Assembly: GCA_017311185.1 (NCBI GenBank)
Contig: JAESUZ010004132.1
Coordinates: forward strand, 248,001 to 312,000
Length of the DNA stretch: 64,000 nucleotides
Source of the DNA: Proteles cristata cristata
Taxonomy: Eukaryota; Chordata; Mammalia; Carnivora; Hyaenidae
Direction of reading: 5' to 3'
The notes under the pieces were generated by a model that saw only the letters and a program-made list of their open reading frames with translations, ran no database searches and had not been told where the DNA came from. A program made the translations under genes and the position numbers. Below, piece by piece: positions 33,057-44,582 of the stretch; position 1 is the first letter of the stretch; the number at the start of each line of letters is the position of its first letter.

Positions 33057-33176
33057 CTATACAGACTCTTCCGTTTGGTGCCAGGTGGAGTCCCGAGGAC
33101 GGACACAGACAGCGAGGCCCTTCCTCTGTGTCTTCGCAGCTGTACTGGCAGTTTGTCAGGGCACACGTCTGGGGGT
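33057..33176 (-). CDS. EGFL6: EGFL6 exon 5 (EGF-like domain 3)
   Basis: 120 nt, phase 1 to 1. The acceptor is CTACATTTTCAG|ACC and the donor ATAG|GTAGAC. It encodes [20 protein letters not shown] then [19 protein letters not shown]. Six cysteines are present but the module lacks the D-x-D/N-E-C start and the hydroxylated Asn, so it is a non-calcium-binding EGF domain, as in human. [13 protein letters not shown] and LCPSSGL are identical to human EGFL6 as I recall it, which makes the gene assignment firm. Confidence 0.97.
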
Positions 33177-35420
33177 CTGAAAATGTAGGCAAGGATTAGC
33201 CTGCTCCTCCCGAGTTGATAAAAAGCACTTACCGAGGAGTGATCTCTGCATCCTGGGATGTTCAGTGTAATCCCTGGGATGTATTATGGGACAAGCGTCA
33301 TTGTCTGAGACCCAAATGGAATCTGGGCGAGGTGGGGTCTCGGTGGGCCAGTGTACTGAATTTGATTGTCTGTAGGTGGGGCACACACCCCTCGGTTACC
33401 AGACACTGCATCTGCCTCTTCTCTAGCACGTTCTCATCACTCTTTGCGGCACCCGGCTGGCCTCTCTATGCTGAAACGCAACTTCAGGTGGAGAGGCTCG
33501 GTCTGAGTAATTAGGGGGGAAAATCCATTTTAGAGATCTCTCCGTACACATCTAGCCTCAATGAGAGTCGCTCAAGGCACGAGACCTGGTCGTTCACTTG
33601 GCCATATTAAAACACGTGGCGAGCAGGAGCGACGGCTGCCCAGAAGCCATCGGAGAGGCTGGAAAGCCAGTTACGGGTCTTCATCCCAGCTTCCCTTGCA
33701 GCAACAAAGGGTGGCCCAAGACCCCTCCAACAGACTTCTTGGTATATCTCTTTGGCCACAGCTGGGTCCTTGGGTGGATTTTTCGGTCACTTGTTGCTGA
33801 GCATAACTTGCCTCTCATAAATGCACTTCCCTGCCACAAGTATCTACGGCAGGCAAGTACAGTGAATATACTCCCTTGATCCACCACCATCTGTAATGTG
33901 GTAATCACTCGGCGGGACAAGAGAGATCGCCGGCAACCCGGTTAAATAAAATCAGGAGAGGCCCAGGGCTCCCTGGACACTGAGCTATAAACAGGGAGGC
34001 ACAGGCCAATAGCTTCCATATACAGAAATAGACCAAGGTGGGTAAAGGATCCATACGGAGGGGATGTAACAAACACCTACCCATGGTAACATTTCTCGTT
34101 TATCCTCTCTTCTTTTGAGTCGTCCTTTAAAATGAGTCTTCAACATTTACCTAATTCTTTCTTTCCATTTGGGAAAAGACACCTCTTTTGGGGCACTGAT
34201 TAGGCTTTCATGGAATGTTTCAGAAACATCCATTAGTATATATCTGTTTAAAAGTGTTATGTGATCACTGTAAAAGCCTAGGGAATTCCCATGATGGGGT
34301 AGGGAGGGAGGGAGGCTCGGGCAAAGTTCTGTTTGGTAGTGGTTACAGGGGTGCTCACCTTATAAGAATTCATGAAGCTACATATTATATACCATATAAT
34401 ATCATATGTATGTATATTTAATATATATGTACATATTTGTCTTTGGTAGGTTTCTGTGTATAATACTGAGGATTTTTTTTTTTAAGACTTTGAATGTCTG
34501 CTCTATCTCTTAAGCTTGCTTGGCAACAGAGGCGACGGAAAGCACAAGGAGCCGCCAGGAGAGACACGAGCCACGAGCCAGCCGGGACTGGGTCACCATG
34601 GCAAGGCCCCGGATGAGCTAGGGAGTCCGGAAGACTTCGTAACCAGAGGCCCCTAGCAGAACGCATAAAGCCCAGGTCTGCTGGGGACAGGACAGAGGAG
34701 AGAGAGAGATGGGAGGTGGGGAGAGGGGCGGAAGGCAGGAGGGGAAGCGGGGAGGAGGGCAGGCGGGCAGGGAGGATGGGTCTGGCTCTCCGTTGTAACA
34801 TTAAACCGAAAACCCTTCCCTCTCGATAAACGAGTGGATACTGTTTTACCCTTCCGCAGGAGGTGGGTTTCTCTTTATCACAGAAGGGCTTTTCTTTTCA
34901 GGAATGTGAATCTGAATATGTTCCCAACAAGAGTCATGACTCTGAGCATGGGGCCAGGGGCGTGAGAAAGGCAGTTGGTGGGAAGAAGCGACGTCCAAGA
35001 TAGAATTTCAGTGGATCACCTTCCTAAAGCAATGTGCTTATTTTCAGGAAGAAATCCCATACAACCCTGCATCTGGAGATAACCCCAGTTAGACTTTTTC
35101 TTTAAAAAGCACGCGTCCAGAAGAGGCAAATCCAGAGAGACAGAAAGCAGATTAGTGATTTGGGGGGCGGGGGGGGTTGCTGCTGACGGACACAGGGTTT
35201 CCTTCTAGGGAGATGAGGCTGTGCTAGAATTAGAGTGGTGGTAGTTGTACAACACCGTATGTAAGTGTACTAAATGCTGCTGAACTGTACAGTTCAAATG
35301 GCTAATTAAGCTGGTGAATTTCACGTTTATTTCTTTGGCCACAATTTTTTTTTAATTGCTCAGCTGGCAAGAATCCAGTGTCAAAGGATGACGGAGGGCA
35401 GCGTGGCTGCTAAAACTTAC
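33177..35420 (-). other. EGFL6: EGFL6 intron 4
   Basis: The donor is GCGA|GTAAGTTTT and the acceptor ATTTTCAG|ACC. No felid SINE is present. An AT-rich TATATA stretch lies at about 34380-34435, a GGGAG-rich tract at about 34700-34770, and an old LINE-1 3' end at about 35090-35350. Otherwise anonymous. Confidence 0.88.
35090..35350 (+). mobile_element. Old LINE-1 3' end
   Basis: The text GTGGTAGTTGTACAACACCG then ACTAAATGCTGCTGAACTGTACAGTTCAAATGG and TGGTGAATTTCACGTTTATTT is typical of an old L1M 3' UTR in plus orientation, ending in an A/T-rich tract. Confidence 0.7.
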
Positions 35421-35540
35421 TCGCACACGTGGCATCCGGCATGAGCACGTGACCGCTCAGGCAAAAGCACTTGTAGCTCCCATGTGTATTCACACATCTG
35501 TGTTGGCACGGCCGGGGCTTTATTCCACACTCATTCACAT
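35421..35540 (-). CDS. EGFL6: EGFL6 exon 4 (EGF-like domain 2)
   Basis: 120 nt, phase 1 to 1. The acceptor is AACTGCCCCGTGCAG|ATG and the donor GCGA|GTAAGT. It encodes [20 protein letters not shown] then [20 protein letters not shown]. The six cysteines, the D-V-N-E-C start and [12 protein letters not shown] make it a calcium-binding EGF domain. [22 protein letters not shown] is shared with human. No open frame longer than the exon itself surrounds it; it was found from the translated minus strand and confirmed by phase. Confidence 0.96.
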
Positions 35541-35679
35541 CTGCACGGGGCAGTTGGAAAAGGGAGAAACGTTAACTGGATGGGGAAACATCAAGATGTA
35601 GGATTGGGTTGGCTTCCCTGGCCCTCACCGGCGGGAGTGGCTACGTGCGGTAATGACTCACCCGCCTCTTCTCCAGTCA

Positions 35680-36320
35680 TCATTAAAAATCGATCCTGAA
35701 GGATGAACGAGTGTGTGGAGCGAACAGGATAATCGCACACCATCGGAGGGGTGCCAATGGGCACAACCACTTTGGACAAGTGTTTGGCACAATCTATTGA
35801 AGCTAGATGCAGATACACCCAATGACCCAGCAATTCCCCTCCTGGGTAGATTCCCCAACAGCAACATGGATGTACGCCCACCAAGAAAACATGTAAAATG
35901 ACGACAGTAACACCATTCTTTTTTTTGTTTCGTCTTTGTTTACTTTAGAGAGAGCATGTGGGGGAGGGCAGAGAGGGAGACATAGAATCTGAAGGAGGCT
36001 CTGCCCTGTCAGTGCTGAGCCTGATATAGGGCTCGAACTCATGAACCGTGAGATCATGACCTGAGCCAAAGTGGGACGCTTAACTGACTGAGCCACCCAG
36101 ACGCCCCAACGATAATGCTATTCTTAATAGCCTCAACCTGGAAAGAATCCCAACATGTCCCAACAGAAGGAAGGACAGATGACTTGTACACTCACGCGAA
36201 GGAACACTTTACAGCAACAAGACGGGACAGACTCCAGCTACAAGCACAAAGGATGAAGCTCACAGACGTGAGAGTGTGTGGAAGAAGCCAGAAGACAAAT
36301 GAATACATAAACGTCAGGCA
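35680..36320 (+). mobile_element. Old LINE-1 fragment split by a SINE
   Basis: The text TGACCCAGCAATTCCCCTCCTGGG and, beyond the SINE at 35910-36108, ATAATGCTATTCTTAATAGCC then CAACATGTCCCAACAGAAGG is a diverged L1 ORF2/3' region in plus orientation. The frame is broken. Confidence 0.7.
35910..36108 (-). mobile_element. Felid SINE nested in old LINE-1
   Basis: Minus-oriented, head ending GAGCCACCCAGACGCCCC at 36108, GA-rich body and a T-rich left end. It divides the older LINE-1. Confidence 0.92.
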
Positions 36321-36323
36321 AGG

Positions 36324-36422
36324 GGCACCTGGCTGCTTCAGTCGGTAGAACGCGTGACTCTTGATCTTAGGGTGTGCGTTCGAGCCCCATGTTTGGTGTA
36401 GAGATTACTTAAAAATAAAATC
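36324..36422 (+). mobile_element. Short CAN-SINE (second type)
   Basis: GGGGCACCTGGCTGCTTCAGTCGGTAGAACGCGTGACTC, then GTTCGAGCCCC and GGTGTAGAGATTACTTAAAAATAAAATCTT. It has no CT-rich body. Confidence 0.85.
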
Positions 36423-36428
36423 TTCAGG

Positions 36429-36664
36429 GACGCTTGGGTGGCTCACTCGGTTAAGCGTCTGGGTGGCTCAGTTGGTTAAGTGTCCAACTTCAGCTCAGGT
36501 CATGATCTCACGGTTCGTGGGTTCGAGCCCCGTGTCAGGCTGTGTGCTGACAGCTCGGAGTCTGGAGCCTGCTTAGGAATCTGTGTCTCCTTCTCTCTCT
36601 GCCCCTTCCCCACTCACACTCTGTCTCTCCCTCTCTCAAAAATAAACAAACATTAAAAAAAAAA
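36429..36664 (+). mobile_element. Felid SINE with duplicated head
   Basis: The head segment GGGTGGCTCACTCGGTTAAG is followed at once by a second GGGTGGCTCAGTTGGTTAAG, so part of the tRNA-like head is tandemly repeated. Body and tail are otherwise standard older type. Confidence 0.92.
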
Positions 36665-37067
36665 GAAAACTCACTGAGTGGTACATTTTTGCTATATGTG
36701 CAATTCTGTGGGCACAATGCTTGAATCAAAAGCTAGAAATACAATTTAGATACGTCTGCCTTTAGTGTTGTTCCAGGCAGCCTATGACAGATGCCCACAG
36801 CACAGCCTCCTTTCCGTGGTCATCTTGGGCAGCTCCACATCAGCTAAACTGTCTTGGCTGACGCCCCTCCAGGGAGAACTCTGGCAGGCAGCTATGGGCG
36901 GTGAGATTGTAGGACACGTAAGCCTCGGAGGCTATGCTCTAAAGGCTACTAATGGTCACCTCCACGTGGTCAGACTGAGGGGGACTTTCTTCTCTGTGCT
37001 TTTCAGTGTTTCCTAAAAAGAATTTAAATGCTAAGAATGAATGACATTTTTATTAAAATAAAAACTA

Positions 37068-37290
37068 GGGGCACCCGGGTGGCTTAGTTGGTGAAGCATC
37101 CAACTTTGGCTCAGGTCGTGATTTCAGGGTCTGTTGAGTTTGAACCCCGCGTCGGGCTCTGTGCTGACAGCTCGGAGCCTGGAGCCTGCTTCGGATTCTG
37201 TGTCTCCCTCTCTGTCTGCCCCTCCCCTGCTCGTGTTCTATGTCTCTCTCTCTCTCTCAAAAATAAATAAAACATTTAAAAATTTTTTAA
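37068..37290 (+). mobile_element. Felid tRNA-derived SINE
   Basis: Head GGGGCACCCGGGTGGCTTAG, B-box-like GAGTTTGAACCCC, older body type, A-rich tail. It is followed within 20 bp by another plus-oriented SINE. Confidence 0.92.
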
Positions 37291-37308
37291 TAAAAACCAA
37301 ATAAGATA

Positions 37309-37510
37309 GGGGCGCCTGGGTGGCTTAGTCAGTTAAGTGTCCACTTTCTCGCTGGTCATCTCACGGTGTTTGGCCCGAGGCGTGGGCTCAAAGCCGACTT
37401 CCGCCAGAGCCTGAGCCTGTTTCAACTGAGACTCTCTCTCTGACCCTCCCCTGCTCATGCTGTCTCTGTCTCTCTCTCCTAGAAATAAATAAATAAAAAA
37501 AAATAAAAAA
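37309..37510 (+). mobile_element. Felid SINE, degraded variant subtype
   Basis: Head GGGGCGCCTGGGTGGCTTAG; the B-box region is scrambled (GGCCCGAGGCGTGGGCTCAAAG) but the tail CCTAGAAATAAATAAATAAAA and CTCTCTGACCCTCCCCTGCTCATG fit the variant type. Confidence 0.88.
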
Positions 37511-38477
37511 AAAACAAATAAGATAAAATAAAATAAAAAATGATACAGGAGGAAAATAAAATGATCATGAGGAGAGGAGCTTATCTTTGGAAATGTGGTC
37601 ATGGCTTAACTCCTTGAAGGAATATCTGGAAAGGAGAAAAGAACCAAATTCTATAGAAGACTAAACTTCAGCAGGGAGATAGGCAAGGTGTATCCTTGAA
37701 AAACAAGTGGCAGCTTTGGCCTCTGACAAGCACCTTATGCGGGAATTTTCCGACGACTTAGCGGGGCATGTGCACGCCCTTCTCCGTTGCTTATTCCCTC
37801 CTGACCTTCTCCTGCAGGATTGTAACCCCTTCAAAAGGGGGAATTGGAAAAAGCTGATTAGACATAATGGGAAACTCAGAAATACCGCATTGCCTAGCCC
37901 CAACTCAGAGTCACTCACTCGTCGCTTGGAAGACACATTTGGAGGAAAGACAGCAGAGCGGAGGGCTGAGGCCCGTCGCCATTAACGGATATACATGGGC
38001 TTCGGTCAGGGCACCTGGGGGGCAGGAAGGCTGTGGGCGGAGACAGTTCCAGATCTGAGCCAACTACACCACTCTCTCGACGCTAATGTTTTACTGGGAA
38101 TGGAAAACCAGCATGAGAAATCTCTTCTCTATTCCAAATCTCTGGTGAAGCCATTTTGATACAGAATCCAAGACACGAGGGAGAGATGGGTTTGCCGGCG
38201 CGAAACCCTCTGGGGAGGGGGTATCACCCGATCATGACGTAGGAGAGCGTGATTTTTGACGCGGGGGTGAGAGGCCCCGTGGCCGCCTCGGCGACCGTAG
38301 CTCACCTCTGGGCTCGGCGGCAAGGCCTGGGGATGGCGGAGTGGAGGGCGGGCCTGCCCTCCTCCGGGACCCCACGTGCCCATCCAGGACCCGGGCAGCC
38401 TGGGGGACAGCTGACTGTGGCTCGCTGCTCTGTGCTCCACCGCATCACAGGCCTGGGGACTCCTCCTTCATGCCAGG

Positions 38478-38615
38478 GCCTCTCGGCCTCAGCGCTGTTG
38501 CCATTCGGGTCAGGCCATTCCTCATGTGGGGTCTGCGCTGGCTGGTCCCCACCCACTAGATGCCAGTAGCACCCCCTGAATGTCTTCGGACATTGCCAGA
38601 TGTCCTTGAGGGTGA
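38478..38615 (-). mobile_element. MER5A-like hAT element
   Basis: The text CTCGGCCTCAGCGCTGTTGCC...CCACTAGATGCCAGTAGCACC...GACATTGCCAGATGTCC matches the common MER5A-type element. Orientation by memory of the consensus is uncertain. Confidence 0.65.
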
Positions 38616-38671
38616 GGGGCCCAGATTTAGCAAATAAAAACATGGGATGCCCAGTTAAATTTGGATTTTAT

Positions 38672-38901
38672 CTTATTTTATTTGTTGAGAGAGAGAGGGC
38701 GCAAATGAGTGAGGGGCAGAGAGACAGAATCCCAGAGGGAGAGGGAAAGAGAAACAGAGAGAGCGAGAGAGAGAGAAGCAGAAGCAGGGCTCATTTGAAA
38801 TGGGGCCCGAGCTCACCCGATGTGGGACTCGAACTCACAAATCGTGAAATCATGACTTGAGCTGAAGTCAGGTGCTTAACAGCTAAGCCACCCAGGTGCC
38901 C
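38672..38901 (-). mobile_element. Felid tRNA-derived SINE
   Basis: Minus-oriented with GA-rich body and head ending TAAGCCACCCAGGTGCCCT. It lies inside an older anonymous repeat whose text TTAAATTTG...TTTTA recurs on both sides. Confidence 0.9.
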
Positions 38902-38949
38902 TAAATTTGAATTTTAGATAATTGACTAATAGTTTTTATTTTATTTTAA

Positions 38950-39163
38950 TTGTTTTAAAATTTTAAAATATTTATTTTTGAGAGAAAGAGAGACAGAATG
39001 TGAGGCAGGGGAACAGACAGAGAGGGAGACACAGAATCCGAAGCAGGCGCCAGTCTCTGAGCTGTCAGCACAGAGCCCGACGCGGGGCTCAAACCCACGA
39101 ACCGTGAGATCACGGCCTGAGCCGAAGTCGGACGCTCAACCGACAGAGTCACCCACGTGCCCC
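38950..39163 (-). mobile_element. Felid tRNA-derived SINE
   Basis: Minus-oriented, older body type (GAATCCGAAGCAGGCGCC), head ending GAGTCACCCACGTGCCCC. Confidence 0.92.
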
Positions 39164-39440
39164 ACAGTGAAAATTGTTTTAGAAAAAAAAAAAATACTTT
39201 AGAGGGAAAAAAAGGCCTTCTATCTGGCATCTTAACAAAAACATCAGAATGACATTTACATTTTTCTAGAAGAGACTGATTGAAAAATCTAGCTCTGAAA
39301 CCACTTTCACTGGAAGACTCAAGTTAAAGTCTACAAAATCTTGGGCGCTGCCCTAGATCACAGAGCCCACCGCAAGGCTTGCATTGCTGCTGAAGGCCCT
39401 GGGGCAGGTCTGTACTAGGACGGTGGCCCGTGGTACTGAC

Positions 39441-39533
39441 CTTGACTGCACGTCTTCCCGGTGTATCCTGGAAAGCATCGACATTTGTTTGGTCCCACAC
39501 ACTCCCCAAACTTGCATCCAGGTTCACACGAAG
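39441..39533 (-). CDS. EGFL6: EGFL6 exon 3 (EGF-like domain 1)
   Basis: 93 nt, phase 1 to 1. The acceptor is TTTCCTTCCCACAG|CTT and the donor CAAG|GTCAGT. The split Ala codon joins exon 2 to give [20 protein letters not shown] then [11 protein letters not shown]. All six cysteines are present with the short spacing of a laminin/tenascin-like EGF module and no calcium-binding signature. [20 protein letters not shown] is identical to human EGFL6. Confidence 0.97.
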
Positions 39534-40007
39534 CTGTGGGAAGGAAAGGTGTTTTGAGCAGGCGTAGGCAGAAGAGACGTGCGTGAACATCAATCCCAGC
39601 AGCCTTCCGAATGGCAGAGAGATCCGTGCGGACACAGACAGGATGATGTGCTTCCTCTCGACTCTGTTTTCCCCTTGGCGATGCTGGAGAGTTCTCTGCC
39701 CGTGAACTAGAGCACTCGCCCCATCCTGCGCCCCCACCCATTGCAAGTTTATCCAAGTTTATCCTAACTTTGGTCAGCACTGCCAGCTCCAAGTGGCATT
39801 CGAAGAACTACAAAGCCTCCCCGACCACGGCCAGATAGTTTTGCACGGAAACACAAGAGCATGTAATAAGAGAACTATAATGTGGGGGCAGGAAAAGACT
39901 CCAGAGTAATTCTAGGTCAAGGTCCTCCTCCTTTCTGTCACTCACCTCTTTTCTCTTGTATATGTTCTCTCTTGTTTTTCTTTGGAATGAGCAAACTCTA
40001 TTTCTTT

Positions 40008-40242
40008 TTAATGTTGATTTCTATTGATAAAGAGAGAGAGAGAGACAGACAGACACACAGACACAAGGAAAGAGAGAGAAATGGCACGCAAGCAGGAGGG
40101 CAGAGAGAGACAGAATCTGAAGCAGGCTCCAGGCTCTGAGCTGTCAGCACAGAGCCCGACGCGGGGCTCAAACCCATGAACCGTGAGATCATGACCTGAG
40201 CCGAAGTCGGACGCTTAACCGGATGAGCCAGCCAGGCGCCCC
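40008..40242 (-). mobile_element. Felid tRNA-derived SINE
   Basis: Minus-oriented, older body, head ending GAGCCAGCCAGGCGCCCC. The flanks GCAAACTCTATTTCT and GCAAACTCTTATTTT mark the duplicated target. Confidence 0.94.
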
Positions 40243-41502
40243 TAGCAAACTCTTATTTTTAAAGCTGTGTGTTATCAGTCAAAACAATCAGCCCACAGAT
40301 TGAAGGTGTGAGGAAGGCTCACATTTGTTTTTTCTGTTTTTTTCCTTTTCTTCTTTTTTTTTTTTTGATGTCCGTATTCAGACACTGATGCAAATTAGGC
40401 ACTCGATAAATATTTGTTTGATGAAAGAAGGGGCAGGAGAAACAGCGAGGCTAAAGCGTCTGCCTGGGTCGGGGCAAGTAAGAGTAGCCAAAGATGATGG
40501 GAGGTTTGAGTCCGGCTCATGGGGAGGAGACAGGGAGACCAAGCAGTAGACAGGGAAAAAAAGGACAATGAAAAAAATCCCAACGAGAGGAAGGGGAGAG
40601 GCCAAAAGAATAATGAAAATAACGAATGAGAGAGAAAGGAGGTGGGTTAGGAGTCTGGATCTAGTAGGAGCCCAGAAAGGGCAATGGCCCGACGGGCTGA
40701 CTCAGCAATTACCCAGGGACACTACCTACGTCCCCTCCCGTTGATTTCCAAGCTCTCGGCACCCCTACTCCCAAAGAACCCAGTGTCTTCCCCTTCACCC
40801 CATAGACCCTATTCTTTGTTAATGTCAATGTCAACATCTCTCCCAGTTACCTGGACTCAAAATCCCAGTCCTCTCTATTGTCTCTTGTCCCCAAGCCAAT
40901 CGGTTAGGACATCCTACTCCTCCTTTTACACCATTCACCCCACAGGTATTTATAGCTGATGGGAACCACGCCGCCCGCAGATATCTGGGAGATTACCCTG
41001 CGCCCCTGTCTCCCGCTTCTCCCTGCCACAGTCCTGTGACCAAGTGCTTAACTGGCTCGGGGTCTAACAGCGCAGCCCCTGCTTTTAGGGGCGGGACAAA
41101 CATTGTGGTGCAGTTAATGCCCTGGAGCAGCCTGTGGGATCAAGCGGAAGGTAGACCTCTCTCGAAGCCACATCCTGGCCTGGCTTCCTCCCCTGCTTCC
41201 TCGCTCCCTTACAGACCTCCCCGGAGAGCACCTCTCAACAGGTTATTTGTCCAGGAAGCCCCTTCCAGGCTCTGCTCCTAGGAAATCAGACATCAGATGG
41301 GCCACTGAACCGATATTCCAGAAGCACGGCTCTGATCATGCCGGGCCTCGTGCAGAAATCACCAGATAATATTTACCGCCTCTTGAACACAGTACAAGTA
41401 CCACCATGACCTGGCCTCCACCTTAGTTTGTGCTCTTGGCTACTCTGTTCCCTACTGTGGTCAAACTAGATTGCCTGCTCTTCTCTAAATCTACCCTTTC
41501 TG

Positions 41503-41700
41503 GGGCGCCTGGGGGGCTCAGTCGGTTGAGTGTCTGACTCTTTGATTTCGGCTCAGGTCACGATCTTGCAGTGGGTGAGTTCAGGCCCCGTGCTGTCAGC
41601 GCAGGGCCTGCTTGGATTCTTTCTCTCCGCCCCCCTCCTGCTAGTGCACACGTGCTCACAATCTCTCTCACTCTCGAAATTAATAGACAACCATTTAACA
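41503..41700 (+). mobile_element. Felid tRNA-derived SINE
   Basis: Head GGGGCGCCTGGGGGGCTCAG with the CTCTTTGATTTCGGCTCAGG insertion of a related subtype; shortened body. Confidence 0.9.
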
Positions 41701-41713
41701 ATTAATAAATCTG

Positions 41714-41912
41714 GGGCGCCTGGGTGGCTCAGTCAGTTGAGCGTCCGACTTCAGCTCAGGTCATGGCTCACGGCTCATGAGTTCGAGCCCCGTGTCAGGC
41801 TGTGACAGCTCAGAGCCTGGAGCCCGCTTCGAATTCTGTGTCCCTCTCTCGCTTTCCCCTACCCTCTTCATGCTCCGTCTGTCTCTCTCAAGAATAAATA
41901 AAAACATTAACA
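41714..41912 (+). mobile_element. Felid tRNA-derived SINE
   Basis: Head GGGGCGCCTGGGTGGCTCAG, B-box-like GAGTTCGAGCCCC, older body with a small internal deletion. It follows the previous SINE directly in the same direction. Confidence 0.92.
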
Positions 41913-43325
41913 AAATGTTTTTAAAATAACTAATCTACCCTTTCTGCTGCTTCTCAGCCTGGGGCACCCCTTTCCCACTCTCCAATGATTAATGTCCTCC
42001 TGATCCTTCAAGGACTACTTTGCATGAGCCCTCCTTCCAGAAGTCTTCAGTGATTTCTCCGGCCATGTGCAAACGTCCACTCAACTTTGAGAATTCCACG
42101 GAACTTTGGCGGGCCTCTCCCATGAAGCTGATCAGGCTCCAACTAATTAAATAATCAGACACATATTTGGCTTCCATCTACTATCTGACTCCCGTACCTT
42201 CAGAACACAGACTAAGACATTCATCCTTGTTTCTCTTGCTGCGTTTAGCAGTGTCATGAGTGTGTCAGACACTCAAACGGTTTTGAATAGCAAGTAAAGT
42301 AACAGGGGTTGGGCCTCGGAATGGGAAACATTTTATGGCTCTGAATAAACCACAAGTGAGACGGTAAGGAAAACACGCTTCCCCGCAAACTGCTTTTGCT
42401 CCTGGAGACAAAAGAGAGTTTTGCTTTCCAGCGTCTCTTTCGTCATGGATGTGGTCTTGGGGATGCAGCTTCACGTTTAGATGTTAGAGAAACAAATCTG
42501 TGACTTTTTTAAGCCTGGAAGGCCTCTGATGGCTCCCTGGAAAGTCATTTCCAATGTGGGCCAGAAAGGACAGTAGGACGAGTGCCAAAGAGAACACGAG
42601 AGAAATGGTGAAGAGCCCCTGCTGCTCTAAGGTCAAGTTCCAACGAGATGTTTTCGATTTACAGTGGCTTCGGATCTGTGAGCCAAACAGCCAATGTACA
42701 GCACAGGGCAACTTAGTTTGCATCTAAACTGGCCTGAGAGTTAAATGTATTTGAGCTCAAGTTCTCGTTCAACCCTCGCTCCAACCCCTCCATCGGCAGC
42801 TTCTCGTTGGGAATGCGCTCACGGACGGCTCTCGGCTCTGCGCCTCATCGTGCCAAGGGACATACATTTGAAGGTTAAGGATATGGAGCTGAGCTGTTCT
42901 TCCCCAGGAGTAGATTTAGGCAGGGCAGAGGCTGAGAGCTAGAAAGTTCCAGCATGGAGTCGGGGTCTCTGGAGGAAGGGAGGTCAGGGCAGGCTCCTTT
43001 GGGAGTGTGGCTCCTTTGGGCAGGTGGACCTGCGTTCTCACCTGATCAGCACTCAGCCCTCCCTCTGGCTTAGGAATCAGAGGTCTGGCAGTCGGGGGCT
43101 AATCACCCTGTTACCTGGTACTTCAAGGAGCTGATGACTTTCCCCGTCAAGAAGGACCATGCAAACTGGACATGATACAAGTTAGATTTCAGATACAAAA
43201 GTCATCGCAATTTAATACCTGGACACGGGGCTTGGGCAGCAAGGGGGCTGATGGTCTCTTCGGCTGGCCAAGCATGCACCGTGAGCACTGCACTTGAACC
43301 CTCTGCACATAACTGACTTGCTTTG

Positions 43326-43545
43326 GGGGCGCCTGGGGGGCTCAGTCGGTTAAGCGGCCGACTTCAGCTCAGGTCATGATCTCCTGGCTTGTGGGTTCAA
43401 GCCCTGTGTCGGGCTCTGTGCTGACAACTCAGAGCCTGGAGCCTGTCTTCAGATTCTGTGTCTCCCTTTCTCTCTGCCCCTCCCCAACTTACACTCTCTC
43501 TCTCTCTCTCTCAAAAATGAATAAATGTTAAAAAATTAAAAAAAA
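43326..43545 (+). mobile_element. Felid tRNA-derived SINE
   Basis: Head GGGGGCGCCTGGGGGGCTCAG, older body type, CT repeat and tail AATGAATAAATGTT. Confidence 0.93.
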
Positions 43546-44344
43546 ACAAACATCCTGCTTTAAAGTCTCTCCTGCCTGCGGTGTTACATCGTCCACGAAA
43601 GCATCAAGAACGTGACTGGCTGCCTGCGCCACGGCCAAAGCGCTCTGCTTTTAGTTACGGGACAGACCTTACAGAAAAACCAAAGCCCACCCTCATTTAT
43701 TCCCCAGACAGGTAAGTTTTACGGCGGTAGGGGCTGGAGTTTGTGCGACCGTAAGAGATCCCAAATCGTGTTCCATGTGGTTTCTGCCCCTTTCCACCTG
43801 ACCGGCTTCAAATAAAAATGTGCTGTGTCCCGAAAAAGAATAGGCAACCTTTCATTCCCGCATCACATGCCGCTCTCGGGGACAGGAGAGTCACTGGGCC
43901 TTTCCCAATTGAGGGTGATTTACGAGGAATTTTCTATGCATGCCTTGGACTGAGCATACCCTTCATGTTTACTCTCCTCCTCCTCCCAAGCAGGGATTAA
44001 TCTCCCCACACGGCAGAGGAGGTGGGGCCTCAGCCCGCGCACCCACCTTGCCCCAGGTCACAGCCATCGTTCTCACATTCTCAGGGCAATGTCCTTGGTC
44101 ATGACACTAGAAATCCAATCAGTGGGAGGCCCCACCCTCTTTTTTTAACTGACCAAGCCCCAGGGGGATGTTCTAACTTTCTTGACGTAGGTGGGCAAGA
44201 ATGACCTTCAAATAGTTTTCTAGCAGCTTCATACTCTTGTCATCTGGTCACCAGGAGGCTGATGGTGGTACCTTCCAGTGTTTCATGATCTCAGTTATTC
44301 TCAAGTTCTGTCTTCACCTGTGCTCTATCCAGTTATTTCTTTTT

Positions 44345-44582
44345 TTTTTTTAATTTTTAATGTTTTTATTTATTTCTGAGAGAGAGAGAGAGAGAGGGAG
44401 AGAGAGAGAGTATGAACAGGGGAGGGTCAGAGAGAGGGGGAGACACAGAATCTGAAACAGGTGCCAGGCTCTGAGCTCGCTGTCAGCACAGAGCCCGACG
44501 TGGGGCTCAAACCCACGAACCGCGAGATCATGACCTGAGCCGAAGTCAGACACTTAACTGACTGAGCCACCCAGGCGCCCCG
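44345..44582 (-). mobile_element. Felid tRNA-derived SINE
   Basis: Minus-oriented and nearly intact; head ending GAGCCACCCAGGCGCCCC. The target repeat CCAGTTATTTCT appears on both sides. Confidence 0.95.

Larger units (their letters stand above)
35541..39440 (-). other. EGFL6: EGFL6 intron 3
   Basis: The donor is CAAG|GTCAGTAC and the acceptor CCCCGTGCAG|ATG. It is rich in repeats: old LINE-1 pieces (35680-36320) cut by a SINE, SINEs at 36324, 36429, 37068, 37309, 38672 and 38950, and a MER5A-like element at 38478-38615. The section 37520-38470 is anonymous; 38180-38330 is mildly CpG-rich. Confidence 0.88.
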
